Shown: positions 25,518-32,100, counted from the first letter of the stretch. The stretch: 32,100 nucleotides of DNA from an uncultured Aquimarina sp. (GCA_947498775.1 CANMLL010000027.1:1-32100), one strand, 5' to 3'. Translations and numbers: made by a program. Notes: generated by a model from the letters alone, not told the origin.

Positions 25518-26609
25518 ATGATAAAAGTACCTTCTCTAATTTTGGATATCGAAAAGTGTAAAAAGAACATACAAAATATGGTTCTTAAAGCTCAAAAACA
25601 TAAGGTTACTTTCAGACCACATTTCAAAACACATCAATCCTTAGAAATCGGTAGATGGTTTAAAGAAAGGAATGTAAATGAAATTACAGTCTCTTCGTTA
25701 GAGATGGCAGTTTATTTCTCAACCGAATGGAACGATATCACTGTTGCTTTTCCAACGAATGTCTTAGAAATTGAAAGGATTAATGCACTGGCAGAAAAAA
25801 TTCAGCTCAATCTTTTGATAGAATCAATAGAGACTGTAAAATACCTATCAGAAAATTTGACCAGCACCATTGGTTTTTTTGTAAAAGTTGATGCCGGTTA
25901 TCATCGTACAGGACTTCAACCAACAGAAAGTAATACTCTAAATGAGATTTTAAAAGTCGCTGATACTACAGAACTACTTAATTTTAAAGGTTTTTTGGCC
26001 CATTCTGGTCATACATATAAGTGTAGGAACAAAAAAGATATCCTCAAAATTCATCAGGAATGTATGGATATCTTAATGGAGTTAAAAGAAAAATATGTAA
26101 ACAAGTACCCTAATATTATAGTATCACTGGGTGATACCCCAAGTTGTAGTATTGCAGATAATTTTGATGGTATAGATGAGATCCGACCTGGTAATTTTGT
26201 GTTTTATGATCTTACCCAAAATAGAATTGGATCCAATGAAATAGATCAGATTTCGGTCGCAATGGCTTGTCCTATTGTGGCAATTCATGAAGATAGAAAT
26301 GAAATTGTGATTTATGGAGGCGGAGTACATTTTTCTAAAGAAAGATTAGAAAATGAAAAGGAAGGAACTATCTACGGAAGAGTAGTAGAGAAGAATAGAA
26401 ATTCATGGGGCGCTATAATTCCTGATACGTATATCAAGAGCCTATCCCAGGAACATGGAATTGTTTCTGTCCCGAAGGATCAAATTAAAAACTATTCGGT
26501 AGGCGATTATCTTATGGCATTGCCAGTACATTCATGCATGACTGCCAACCTAATGAAGCGGTATAAAATAGCAAGTGGTTCTGATATTTTGATGATGAAT
26601 TCCTGGTGA
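25518..26609 (+). CDS. PLP-dependent D-threonine aldolase / D-serine dehydratase-type enzyme
   Basis: A 363-residue fold-type III pyridoxal-phosphate enzyme of the DSD1/D-threonine aldolase family, which cleaves D-3-hydroxy amino acids such as D-threonine or D-serine with help from a metal ion. The PLP lysine is Lys37 in RPHFKTHQ, within the alanine-racemase-like TIM barrel (VKVDAGYHRTG and GFLAHSGHTY are further barrel motifs). The metal ligands His338 and Cys340 (HSCMTANL) near the C-terminus set this family apart from alanine racemase. The family as a whole is recognised firmly; aldolase versus dehydratase activity is not distinguishable here. It is cytoplasmic and begins 47 bp after the helicase stop, so it may share its transcript. 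Confidence 0.9.
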   Translation: MIKVPSLILDIEKCKKNIQNMVLKAQKHKVTFRPHFKTHQSLEIGRWFKERNVNEITVSSLEMAVYFSTEWNDITVAFPTNVLEIERINALAEKIQLNLLIESIETVKYLSENLTSTIGFFVKVDAGYHRTGLQPTESNTLNEILKVADTTELLNFKGFLAHSGHTYKCRNKKDILKIHQECMDILMELKEKYVNKYPNIIVSLGDTPSCSIADNFDGIDEIRPGNFVFYDLTQNRIGSNEIDQISVAMACPIVAIHEDRNEIVIYGGGVHFSKERLENEKEGTIYGRVVEKNRNSWGAIIPDTYIKSLSQEHGIVSVPKDQIKNYSVGDYLMALPVHSCMTANLMKRYKIASGSDILMMNSW

Positions 26610-26622
26610 TCTTTAGTAATGT

Positions 26623-26657
26623 TTTGAAATTAATCTAAAATAGAACCTGTATCTTTA
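26623..26657 (+). promoter_or_regulatory. Possible Bacteroidetes promoter before the TsaC/YciO gene
   Basis: TTTG at 26623-26626 and TATCTTTA at 26650-26657 resemble the -33 and -7 boxes of the Bacteroidetes vegetative promoter (TTTG / TAnnTTTG), with the last G replaced by A and a 23-nt spacer at the upper end of the usual range. The start codon lies 19 bp further on. Confidence 0.3.
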
Positions 26658-26676
26658 CTGTCCCTTTAATAGTACA

Positions 26677-27297
26677 ATGGCAGAGTTTATAAAATTATAC
26701 AATGAAAATCCGAATCCACGAGAGATAAAGCAAGTTGTGGATTGTCTTCGCAATGGGGGGTTGGTGATTTATCCAACCGATACTGTGTATGGCCTGGGAT
26801 GTGACATTACCAATAATAGAGCGTTAGAACGTATAGCCCTGATTAAAGGTGTAAAACTGGCCAAGGCAAATTTTTCGTTTATATGTAAGGATTTAAGCAA
26901 TCTATCTGATTATGTAAAACAAATAGATAATGCTACTTTTAAATTATTAAAAAGAACACTTCCCGGCCCTTATACATTTATTCTACCCGGTAATAACAAT
27001 TTACCTACGGTATTTAAAAAAAGAAAAACGGTAGGGATACGAGTTCCCGATAATAATATCTGTATAGCTATCGTGGAAGAATTAGGTAATCCTATTGTTT
27101 CTACATCAATCTATGATGAGGATGAAGTGATAGAATATACTACCGATCCTGAGTTAATCCTTGAGAAATGGGATAATTTGGTAGATATGGTTGTTGATGG
27201 AGGGTACGGAGATAACATACCTTCTACGGTAATCGACCTTACCGAAGGAGAACCTGTTTTACTTAGAGAAGGGAAAGGGAATATAGATATTATTTAG
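26677..27297 (+). CDS. L-threonylcarbamoyladenylate synthase family protein (TsaC/YciO/YrdC)
   Basis: A 206-residue YrdC-domain protein. TsaC/Sua5 members make threonylcarbamoyl-AMP from threonine, bicarbonate and ATP for the t6A tRNA modification. Family motifs are IYPTDTVYGLGCDI (31-44), LPGPYTFILPG (95-105), TVGIRVPD (118-125), PIVSTS (139-144) and STVIDLTEGEPVLLREG (183-199). The substrate-loop segment IKGVKLAKANFSFIC (56-70) is of the YciO kind and differs from the KxR motif of proven TsaC proteins, so catalytic t6A function is plausible but not assured. There is no Sua5-type C-terminal domain. It converges on the AraC regulator gene with 22 bp between them. Confidence 0.88.
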   Translation: MAEFIKLYNENPNPREIKQVVDCLRNGGLVIYPTDTVYGLGCDITNNRALERIALIKGVKLAKANFSFICKDLSNLSDYVKQIDNATFKLLKRTLPGPYTFILPGNNNLPTVFKKRKTVGIRVPDNNICIAIVEELGNPIVSTSIYDEDEVIEYTTDPELILEKWDNLVDMVVDGGYGDNIPSTVIDLTEGEPVLLREGKGNIDII

Positions 27298-27319
27298 TCA
27301 TGCCTTGCTTAGCGATAAC

Positions 27320-28192
27320 TTAAGAAACGGCAAACTTTAATTCGTTTCTGTACTTACTAGGTGTTTTTCCTGAAAACTGTTTGAATAATTTATTGAAGTG
27401 AGAAAAATTACTAAAACCACTTTCATAGCAGATATCGGTGATACTTGTTTGTTTTTCATGCAGTAGTTTTGCAGCATGTACCAGTCTATATTCGTTTACG
27501 AATTGAGTGAATGTTTTTCCAGTAATTTTTTTGAAATATCTACAAAATCCGGGAATACTCATACTTACTTTACTAGCGATTTCTTCCAGAGAAATTGGCC
27601 TTCCAAACTCCTGTTGGATAAAATTGAATATTAAGTTAATCCTATTATTATCTTCAAAAGCAGCTTCAACAATAAAACCTTCTGCGTTAAGAATGGTATA
27701 ATCACTGGTTTTTTCCATCTCTCGTAACACTTTAAGGAGACCTATTAGTTTTTCAAAAGACTCCAGATGCTTCAAAGATTCAATTTGCGCGCCAATTCTT
27801 CTTTTGGTGTCACCATGAAAGACAATTCCTTTCTTTGCTTGATCGAGTAAGGTGCCTATAGCATTCATTTCGGGAATATCAAAAAACGTAGTTCCAAGAA
27901 AATCGGGCAGCATTTGTATAATAGTTTCGCTATTATTTCCTGTCATGCCATCTGTAAACCCGCAATGCGGAAGGTTGCTACCAATAAGCATCAGAGCCCC
28001 GTTACGATAATATGACATGTGGCTACCAATTTGTCGTTTTCCTGTTCCTCCGTTTACATACACTATTTCGATCTCGGGATGATAATGCCATATAGGATCT
28101 TTGTTTCTTTTATCCTGTGAAAATGTTTGATAGTACAAAGAGCTCCCAAATTTTGGAACAATCTTTTCTAATGATGGTTTTATGTTTTTCAT
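27320..28192 (-). CDS. AraC family transcriptional regulator
   Basis: A 290-residue regulator with an N-terminal cupin-like sensing domain and a C-terminal double helix-turn-helix. The cupin part (about 20-110) shows WHYHPEIEIVYVNGGTGKR and LIGSNLPHCGF, typical of sugar- or metabolite-responsive AraC proteins. The DNA-binding part (about 190-285) shows ISLEEIASKVSMSIPGFCRYFK for the first HTH and ITDICYESGFSNFSHFNKLFK for the second, ending in the family signature GKTPSKYR. It is transcribed away from the secreted protein gene at 28416, with 223 bp between their starts, so it could control that gene or itself. The effector is unknown. Confidence 0.93.
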   Translation of the reverse strand: MKNIKPSLEKIVPKFGSSLYYQTFSQDKRNKDPIWHYHPEIEIVYVNGGTGKRQIGSHMSYYRNGALMLIGSNLPHCGFTDGMTGNNSETIIQMLPDFLGTTFFDIPEMNAIGTLLDQAKKGIVFHGDTKRRIGAQIESLKHLESFEKLIGLLKVLREMEKTSDYTILNAEGFIVEAAFEDNNRINLIFNFIQQEFGRPISLEEIASKVSMSIPGFCRYFKKITGKTFTQFVNEYRLVHAAKLLHEKQTSITDICYESGFSNFSHFNKLFKQFSGKTPSKYRNELKFAVS

Positions 28193-28349
28193 GCTTTGAA
28201 TCTACTCACTCAATTTTAGTACTAATATTGTTCTAAAGGTGTTAAATGTTTGTAAAATTAAAATAAAAAATATGTTAATTTAACATTATTACGGTTTTTA
28301 AGTATGTTGATCGGTTAATATAGAACATAAATATGCAAATTCTGTTGTA

Positions 28350-28378
28350 TTTGTTATTAGAAATCTCCTCTAGATTTG
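28350..28378 (+). promoter_or_regulatory. Bacteroidetes-type promoter (TTTG / TAnnTTTG)
   Basis: TAGATTTG at 28371-28378 is an exact TAnnTTTG -7 box, and TTTG at 28350-28353 is a -33 box 17 nt upstream; an alternative TTG at 28345-28347 gives a 23-nt spacer. The box lies 37 bp before the ATG of the secreted two-repeat protein. It is the best promoter match on the plus strand of the window. Confidence 0.65.
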
Positions 28379-28415
28379 TACCATCAAAATGTTAACAACT
28401 TAAAACTAGAAAATT

Positions 28416-29003
28416 ATGAAAAGAGTAATTAACCTAAGCCTGCTTGTATGTGCTATATTGTTTAGCACAGTTATGAAAGCTTCAGATATTATGTCTGTAA
28501 AGATCGAGAACTCTTCTACACTTAATGTTTCATTGTCTAATATTAGCAAAGGGCAAAAGCTGTATCTTAAAAATTATTCGGGAAAGATATTGTTCGATAT
28601 TACGTTAGACGCAATGCCTTCTTACAGAAAGTACTTTAATCTTAATACGGTAAAAGATGGTATCTATTTTGTAGAGACTGAAACAGAATTTGATATTAAA
28701 GTAACTCCTGTACTAAAGAATCCACAAGGAATTGCTTTGATTAATAATTCTGTAATAACGGTATTCAAACCCAAAATACTTGTAGAAAACTCTATGGTAA
28801 GAGTAATGCTTACCAGATCCGAGAAATTACCTTTAAGTGTCTCAATTTACGATAGCGCAGGGGTGATGCTGTTTGCAGAGAAAGTAAAGAATGATGATTT
28901 GATCTTTGAAAGAGCTTATAACTTCTCTGGAGTACCTTCTGGAAAATATCTAATCAATTTTGATCTGAAGGATAGAAAATTCTCAAAAGAAATTAGTATT
29001 TGA
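28416..29003 (+). CDS. Secreted protein with two sorting-domain-like beta repeats
   Basis: A 195-residue protein with a signal peptide (about 1-22, MKRVINLSLLVCAILFSTVM). I do not recognise a named family. The mature part looks like two tandem copies of a small beta-sandwich. Copy 1 (about 35-98) reads LNVSLSNI, LYLKNYSGKILF, then VKDGIYFVET. Copy 2 (about 127-195) reads VRVMLTR, LSVSIYDSAGVMLF, then VPSGKYLINF. The order strand, turn with a Gly, then G-x-Y, is the pattern of the T9SS C-terminal sorting domain, yet there is no cargo domain. It could be a short cargo, a component that interacts with the secretion system, or a DUF3244-like adhesin. It has a good promoter upstream and a strong terminator downstream, so it is monocistronic. 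Confidence 0.72.
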   Translation: MKRVINLSLLVCAILFSTVMKASDIMSVKIENSSTLNVSLSNISKGQKLYLKNYSGKILFDITLDAMPSYRKYFNLNTVKDGIYFVETETEFDIKVTPVLKNPQGIALINNSVITVFKPKILVENSMVRVMLTRSEKLPLSVSIYDSAGVMLFAEKVKNDDLIFERAYNFSGVPSGKYLINFDLKDRKFSKEISI

Positions 29004-29036
29004 ATTTGATTGTTTTATTTTATTTTAACCACAGCA

Positions 29037-29065
29037 AAAAGGCAATGCGAATCGCATTGCCTTTT
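29037..29065. terminator. Bidirectional terminator (12-bp stem)
   Basis: AAAAGGCAATGC (29037-29048) pairs exactly with GCATTGCCTTTT (29054-29065) around GAATC. T-runs follow on the plus strand (TTTTGTTTTT) and on the minus strand (CCTTTTTG). It lies between the secreted protein gene (plus) and the peptide genes (minus) and should end both transcripts. Confidence 0.88.
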
Positions 29066-29094
29066 GTTTTTATTACATTTATCATTGGATTAGA

Positions 29095-29262
29095 TTAATC
29101 AATTAAACATCCAAGATAGGTACAATATGATTCTGTACAGCCACTATTATCGCAACAAATTCTGCCTTTTTGAGTACAAGGAAAACTAGCACCAGCATTA
29201 GTCATTTTTTGCGCTGACCTGCTTAAAATTTTAAGATTTTTGATTTTCAATACATGTTTCAT
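29095..29262 (-). CDS. Six-cysteine small peptide with bacteriocin-like leader (peptide B)
   Basis: A 55-codon gene found by reading the minus strand by hand. The leader region carries LKNLKILSRSAQKMTNAG-type spacing: a Leu-Ser-Arg step, a Gln six positions before a small-residue pair Ala23-Gly24, then the core. This resembles Bacteroidetes double-glycine leaders (L-S-K-x-E-Q-K-x-x-x-G-G type), with AG in place of GG. The predicted core of 31 residues has six cysteines at 29, 36, 37, 42, 47 and 52, giving C-x6-CC-x4-C-x4-C-x4-C. There is no membrane segment. It lies 31 bp downstream of a second six-cysteine peptide gene on the same strand, probably cotranscribed. It may be a bacteriocin, signal or other secreted disulfide-rich or modified peptide; no maturation gene is in the window. 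Confidence 0.7.
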   Translation of the reverse strand: MKHVLKIKNLKILSRSAQKMTNAGASFPCTQKGRICCDNSGCTESYCTYLGCLID

Positions 29263-29293
29263 AAAATATTGGTTTTAAGAGTTTAAATATTAA

Positions 29294-29485
29294 TTAACTA
29301 ACAGGGAGAATGCAACGTCCTGATGTTGTGCAAATACCCCCAAATAAACATTCGTAAATACTTATACCAGGAGTAGATATACAACATCTATTACTAAACT
29401 GAATACAATTATTAGAAGTAGAAGCACCAGAAATATATCTTTGCTCTTTCTTTGTAAGTACACGAAAATTTACAGTTTTTTTCAT
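29294..29485 (-). CDS. Six-cysteine small peptide with double-glycine-like leader (peptide A)
   Basis: A 63-residue precursor-like peptide. I choose the ATG at 29485 (MKKTVNFRVLTKKEQRYISG followed by Ala); the open frame extends to 29548, but those 21 codons lie mostly in the left arm of a palindrome and add no leader feature. The leader L-T-K-K-E-Q-R-Y-I-S-G-A (10-21) closely matches the Bacteroidetes leader pattern L-S-K-x-E-Q-K-x-I-x-G-G, predicting cleavage after Ala21. The 42-residue core has cysteines at 27, 34, 35, 46, 52 and 58, giving C-x6-CC-x10-C-x5-C-x5-C. The C-x6-CC start and six-Cys count are shared with peptide B, 31 bp downstream. Even cysteine number suggests three disulfides or thioether/other modification. 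Function unknown; bacteriocin-like is the leading idea. Confidence 0.75.
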   Translation of the reverse strand: MKKTVNFRVLTKKEQRYISGASTSNNCIQFSNRCCISTPGISIYECLFGGICTTSGRCILPVS

Positions 29486-29507
29486 TTTTACAGGTTTTAA
29501 GGTTAGT

Positions 29508-29667
29508 GAACTCATCTTGAGTATTGCTTTTGCCTGCAAAATTTGCATTTCGCACCTTAATTTTGTTCATTTTTTTCAACGTAGCTATGCTATGCTAAAA
29601 AAAATGAACTTCATTATGGCCCAAAAGCCAAACTTTTCGGCTTAAAACCACTACCCAAGATGAGTTC
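29508..29667. repeat. 160-bp imperfect palindrome (MITE/REP-like or leader RNA hairpin)
   Basis: The left half (29508-29576) and right half (29598-29667) are inverted copies around a 21-nt loop. The outer 12 bp are perfect (GAACTCATCTTG at 29508-29519, CAAGATGAGTTC at 29656-29667), and the next 12 bp match at 9 positions. The middle 37 or so match at roughly 23, and the inner 12 bp are perfect (GTTCATTTTTTT at 29565-29576, AAAAAAATGAAC at 29598-29609). It ends 22 bp upstream of the peptide A start codon. It carries no transposase gene. It may be a non-autonomous mobile hairpin or, if transcribed, a large stem in the peptide mRNA leader. The rest of the gap (29668-29806) shows only AT-rich sequence. 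Confidence 0.8.
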
Positions 29668-29806
29668 TAGTTATTAAAGATACACAAAAAACAAAAATTT
29701 TTAGATCAAAAATCATGTAATAATATATATATCCTAAGTTTTTTTGAAAGGTTATTTTTTTTCATTACCAGGCTAGTGTAACTTCTAATCAAAAGCACAA
29801 AAACAC

Positions 29807-29835
29807 CAAAGCGTCACGAAATTCGTGACGCTTTG
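29807..29835. terminator. Hairpin terminator after the OmpA-family gene
   Basis: CAAAGCGTCACGAA (29807-29820) is the exact reverse complement of 29822-29835, so 12 bp can pair around a 5-nt loop. On the minus strand it follows the OmpA-family stop by 31 bp and is trailed by GTGTTTTTG, which fits a terminator for that gene. Confidence 0.8.
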
Positions 29836-29866
29836 ATTGATTAAAGTGTTTGAAAAAAGATGCTTT

Positions 29867-31942
29867 TTATTCGTTAACCAAGTTAATTTCTACACGTCTG
29901 TTTTGTGCGCGACCAGCTCTGGTTTTGTTTGTTGTAATAGGTCTATCTTCACCATAACCTATAGCCGATAATCTAAATTGATCAATTCCGTTTTCTACCA
30001 AATAGTTTTTAACTGCGTTTGCTCGTGCATCAGACAAGCGCTGATTCAGTTTTGCACTACCCGCACTATCCGTATGACCTTCTACTTTAAATTTTGCGGT
30101 AGGATATTCATTAAGAATAGCAACAATATCAACAAGTACCTGATTTGATTCTGATTTTATTGATGATTTTCCTGAATCAAACAAAATTGTTTTTGCATAT
30201 TCATTTAATGTTTTCTGAACCTCTTCGGTAACTTCAGGGCAACCATTATTTGCTACCGTACCAGGAACATCCGGGCAATTATCATCTTTGTCTAATACGC
30301 CATCACCATCGGTATCGGGCCATGGACAGCCATTATTCTCTTGCGGACCGGCAACTTGTGGGCAACTATCATCTTTATCTAATAAACCATCACCATCGGT
30401 GTCGGGCCATGGGCAACCATTATTTTCTACTTCTCCTGCTTCCTCTGGACATTGATCGTCTTTGTCTAGTACTGTGTCACCATCGGTATCAGGCCATGGA
30501 CAGCCATAATTTTCTTCCGGACCTTTGGTTTCCGGACATTCATCAACCTTATCCAAAACGCCGTCACCATCTTTATCTTTAGGTCTTGATTGATATACAG
30601 GTACTTTAAGACCTACATACACATCTGCTGCTTTTGTTTCATCACTTATCAGTACAGAAAGAACAGATCCAGAACCTATATAAAGCGGTCCGGCTCTTAG
30701 GCCAGCTCCCCAATTGAAACCACTATGCTGCATTAGACTTAATGGCATATAGAAACTAAACCACTTGCTCTCGAATCTAGGTGTAAGCGATAGTGTATTA
30801 GCAACTCTACTTCTGTTTACTTTATCTTTTGCAGTCATCGAAAGGTCTGAGTTCAAGTTTACATAAAACCTTTGATTGATATTCCAATCTGCATTTAGAT
30901 GTAATGCCGTTGGTAACACTGCTTTTTCAGATTCTACTAGAGTAGGAGTACCATAAAATCTTTCTAACTCATCAATATCAATATCTTCAAAATCATTTTG
31001 AGTTAGTGTTCTATTGAAGTCGTACCTTTCTTCTATGCCTTCATATTTAACAGATCCAATATCGGTTAAAGATAATCCAAATTTTAATTTGTACTTATTA
31101 ACATCTTTTGGCATAAATTGCTTTCCTTTACTATCTGTAGAAGTATATTTTTTATACTCTGGTCTCCATTCATATACAAAACCAAGATCTGCACCAACAC
31201 CTGAAGCTCCGCTTATGGTTTCAATATCTACATCATCAAGATCTTCAAGGTTTTCACTATATCCATAGGCGATTTCTCCTGTAGTAGTAACGGTTCCGTT
31301 ACTGGTAGTAGTATTTGCATCAAAATCTACAGCTAAGTTTGTACCGGTTGCATAAGCAGTACCCATTCCTTGTAAGTATTTTACAGTAATACCTCCTTTA
31401 AGAAAATGCTGTTCTTTATTCATCAAAACTCTTGCATAAGTTACACCAACTTCTGCCCAAGAATTGGCACTACCATAGGCATCACCCTGAATAACATTAA
31501 AATCTATATTGTCATCAAGATCATTGATCAAGCTTTCAAGAGTCTCTCCATTAATATCATTTACATTAAAAAATGCCCTTGCTCTAGTATAAATTGCAAT
31601 AGAGTTTCTTTCATTAATATTGAACATAAACGCAGGGCCCAGCACATCAATATTTCCTAATAGGTTATTTTTGTCTTTGGGAAATGCCCTGGCGTCGTCT
31701 TCTATCTCATAATCATCGTCAAAAATATCACTGAAATTGACTCCATAATAATCATTACCAACAAAGCTGCTCACTCCCGCCAGATTGATGTCAGTTTTAA
31801 ATCGGGAATCTACAATATTTGCTGGATTGTTAATTACGCCATGAACACCACTGTAGTTGTCTGTTAGAAATCCTATATAGGATTGCGATTTTACCGATAC
31901 TGCGCATAGCGCAAGTAGAATGGTAAGAAAAAGTTTTCTCAT
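29867..31942 (-). CDS. Outer-membrane protein: DUF5723, TSP3 repeats, OmpA peptidoglycan-binding domain
   Basis: A 691-residue envelope protein. A signal peptide (MRKLFLTILLALCAVSVKSQ) leads into a large N-terminal DUF5723-type beta-barrel region (about 21-445, starting YIGFLTDNYSGVHGVINNPA). Four thrombospondin type 3 calcium-binding repeats follow (456-570, D-x-D-G-D-G-x-x-D-x-x-D-x-C-P pattern). The C-terminal OmpA domain (about 580-691) has ILFDSGKSSIK, VEGHTDSAGS and RAQNRRVEI, the residues that grip peptidoglycan diaminopimelate. It probably tethers the outer membrane to the cell wall, with the barrel in the membrane and the acidic repeats as a calcium-stiffened spacer. It is a single gene with an upstream TAnnTTTG promoter box and a downstream hairpin terminator. 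Homologues are abundant envelope proteins in this group. Confidence 0.9.
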   Translation of the reverse strand: MRKLFLTILLALCAVSVKSQSYIGFLTDNYSGVHGVINNPANIVDSRFKTDINLAGVSSFVGNDYYGVNFSDIFDDDYEIEDDARAFPKDKNNLLGNIDVLGPAFMFNINERNSIAIYTRARAFFNVNDINGETLESLINDLDDNIDFNVIQGDAYGSANSWAEVGVTYARVLMNKEQHFLKGGITVKYLQGMGTAYATGTNLAVDFDANTTTSNGTVTTTGEIAYGYSENLEDLDDVDIETISGASGVGADLGFVYEWRPEYKKYTSTDSKGKQFMPKDVNKYKLKFGLSLTDIGSVKYEGIEERYDFNRTLTQNDFEDIDIDELERFYGTPTLVESEKAVLPTALHLNADWNINQRFYVNLNSDLSMTAKDKVNRSRVANTLSLTPRFESKWFSFYMPLSLMQHSGFNWGAGLRAGPLYIGSGSVLSVLISDETKAADVYVGLKVPVYQSRPKDKDGDGVLDKVDECPETKGPEENYGCPWPDTDGDTVLDKDDQCPEEAGEVENNGCPWPDTDGDGLLDKDDSCPQVAGPQENNGCPWPDTDGDGVLDKDDNCPDVPGTVANNGCPEVTEEVQKTLNEYAKTILFDSGKSSIKSESNQVLVDIVAILNEYPTAKFKVEGHTDSAGSAKLNQRLSDARANAVKNYLVENGIDQFRLSAIGYGEDRPITTNKTRAGRAQNRRVEINLVNE
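30233..30577 (-). repeat. Four tandem 87-bp repeats encoding TSP3 calcium-binding units
   Basis: Within the OmpA-family gene, a 29-residue unit recurs four times (the last is 28 residues), each starting D-[KT]-D-G-D and ending N-[YN]-G-C-P. At DNA level the segment CCATCACCATCGGT and its surroundings recur every 87 bp with few changes. Such near-identity makes copy number prone to change by slippage or recombination. Confidence 0.85.
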
Positions 31943-31981
31943 TTTTTAGGTTTTTAGATTTGGGTTTAGTTTTGAGAGGTA

Positions 31982-31989
31982 CAAAGGTA
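31982..31989 (-). promoter_or_regulatory. -7 promoter box of the OmpA-family gene
   Basis: Read on the minus strand, 31989-31982 is TACCTTTG, an exact TAnnTTTG box, 39 bp before the start codon at 31942. A clear -33 TTTG is not visible at the usual distance, so the assignment rests on the -7 element and its position. Confidence 0.5.
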
Positions 31990-32022
31990 TTAGTATTTCT
32001 TTAACATTAAAATTTATATCAA

Positions 32023-32061
32023 AAAAAGAGGCTGTCTAAAAAGTATTTAGGCAGTCTTTTT
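32023..32061. terminator. Imperfect hairpin terminator near the right edge
   Basis: AAAAAGA (32023-32029) pairs with TCTTTTT (32055-32061); then, after a GG bulge, CTG with CAG, one G-U pair and CTAAA with TTTAG close a 5-nt loop. On the minus strand it ends in a seven-T run, so it probably terminates a leftward gene beyond the window edge, upstream of the OmpA-family promoter. Its left arm shares GGCTGTCTAAAAAG exactly with the terminator at 22306-22351. Confidence 0.65.
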
Positions 32062-32100
32062 ATTTTTGGTTAATTTTAATAATTCAAGCTATTGGGTTAA

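Noticed and set aside
29486..29548. Extended N-terminus of peptide A starting at 29548
   Set aside because: Most of these codons lie in the left palindrome arm, and the typical leader begins at the Met at 29485.
29412..29570. A 52-codon minus-strand reading from ATG at 29570, with several cysteines, overlapping peptide A in another frame
   Set aside because: It runs through the palindrome arm and then antagonises the peptide A frame; peptide A has the leader and Cys pattern shared with peptide B, while this reading has neither.
30233..30577. Regular 87-bp repeats that might suggest a CRISPR-like array
   Set aside because: The repeats lie in frame inside the OmpA-family gene and encode TSP3 calcium-binding units; there are no unique spacers and no cas genes.
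30250..30582. Plus-strand 110-codon ORF rich in His and Tyr
   Set aside because: It is the antisense reading of the TSP3 repeats; its composition mirrors the acidic Asp codons of the real gene and it has no independent support.

Overview
The window comes from a marine-type member of the Bacteroidota, most likely Flavobacteriaceae (Aquimarina-like, by inference). The sequence is AT-rich and ribosome binding sites are weak. Several promoters resemble the Bacteroidetes consensus (TTTG / TAnnTTTG). Two large secreted proteins end in type IX secretion (T9SS) sorting domains. DUF5723/OmpA, GEVED, lamin-tail and PKD domains are all typical of the group. No rRNA, tRNA, CRISPR array, integrase or intact insertion sequence is visible.

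Layout. 1-422 is intergenic with two small palindromes. 423-3011 is a secreted multidomain endonuclease I, followed by a GNAT acetyltransferase. 3573-5237 (minus) is a compact cluster of HAD hydrolase, small unknown protein and carbon-nitrogen hydrolase. 5389-5847 is a small secreted unknown and 5959-8061 is RecG. 8208-14451 (plus) holds a CocE/NonD (S15-like) hydrolase, then a tight M1 aminopeptidase / patatin / patatin operon. 14485-15546 (minus) is a beta-lactamase-fold hydrolase. 15658-19642 (minus) looks like one four-gene operon: DsrE-like protein, M20 amidohydrolase, membrane-anchored FMN glutamate-synthase-like protein, DUF7935-like protein. 19746-22136 (minus) is a T9SS-exported metzincin protease. 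22415-22702 is a conserved small protein. 23140-27297 (plus) carries UvrD/PcrA helicase (GTG start), a D-threonine aldolase/D-serine dehydratase-type PLP enzyme and a TsaC/YciO-family protein. 27320-28192 (minus) is an AraC regulator. 28416-29003 is a secreted protein made of two sorting-domain-like repeats. 29867-31942 (minus) is a DUF5723-TSP3-OmpA outer-membrane protein.

The most unusual stretch is 29095-29667. It holds two adjacent minus-strand genes for short peptides of 63 and 55 residues, the shorter one not previously called as an ORF. Each peptide has a short leader ending in a small-residue pair (GA or AG), like the double-glycine leaders of exported bacteriocin-like peptides. Each has a six-cysteine core beginning C-X6-CC. 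Directly upstream lies a 160-bp near-perfectly symmetric imperfect palindrome that would fold in the peptide mRNA leader or could be a MITE/REP-like element. No modification enzyme, peptidase or transporter for these peptides is in the window, so their function is open.

Most other genes are housekeeping or secreted degradative functions: protein and peptide breakdown (S15-like, M1, M20, metzincin), nucleic-acid breakdown (endonuclease I) and DNA repair (RecG, UvrD). This fits a surface-associated marine heterotroph that digests polymers.
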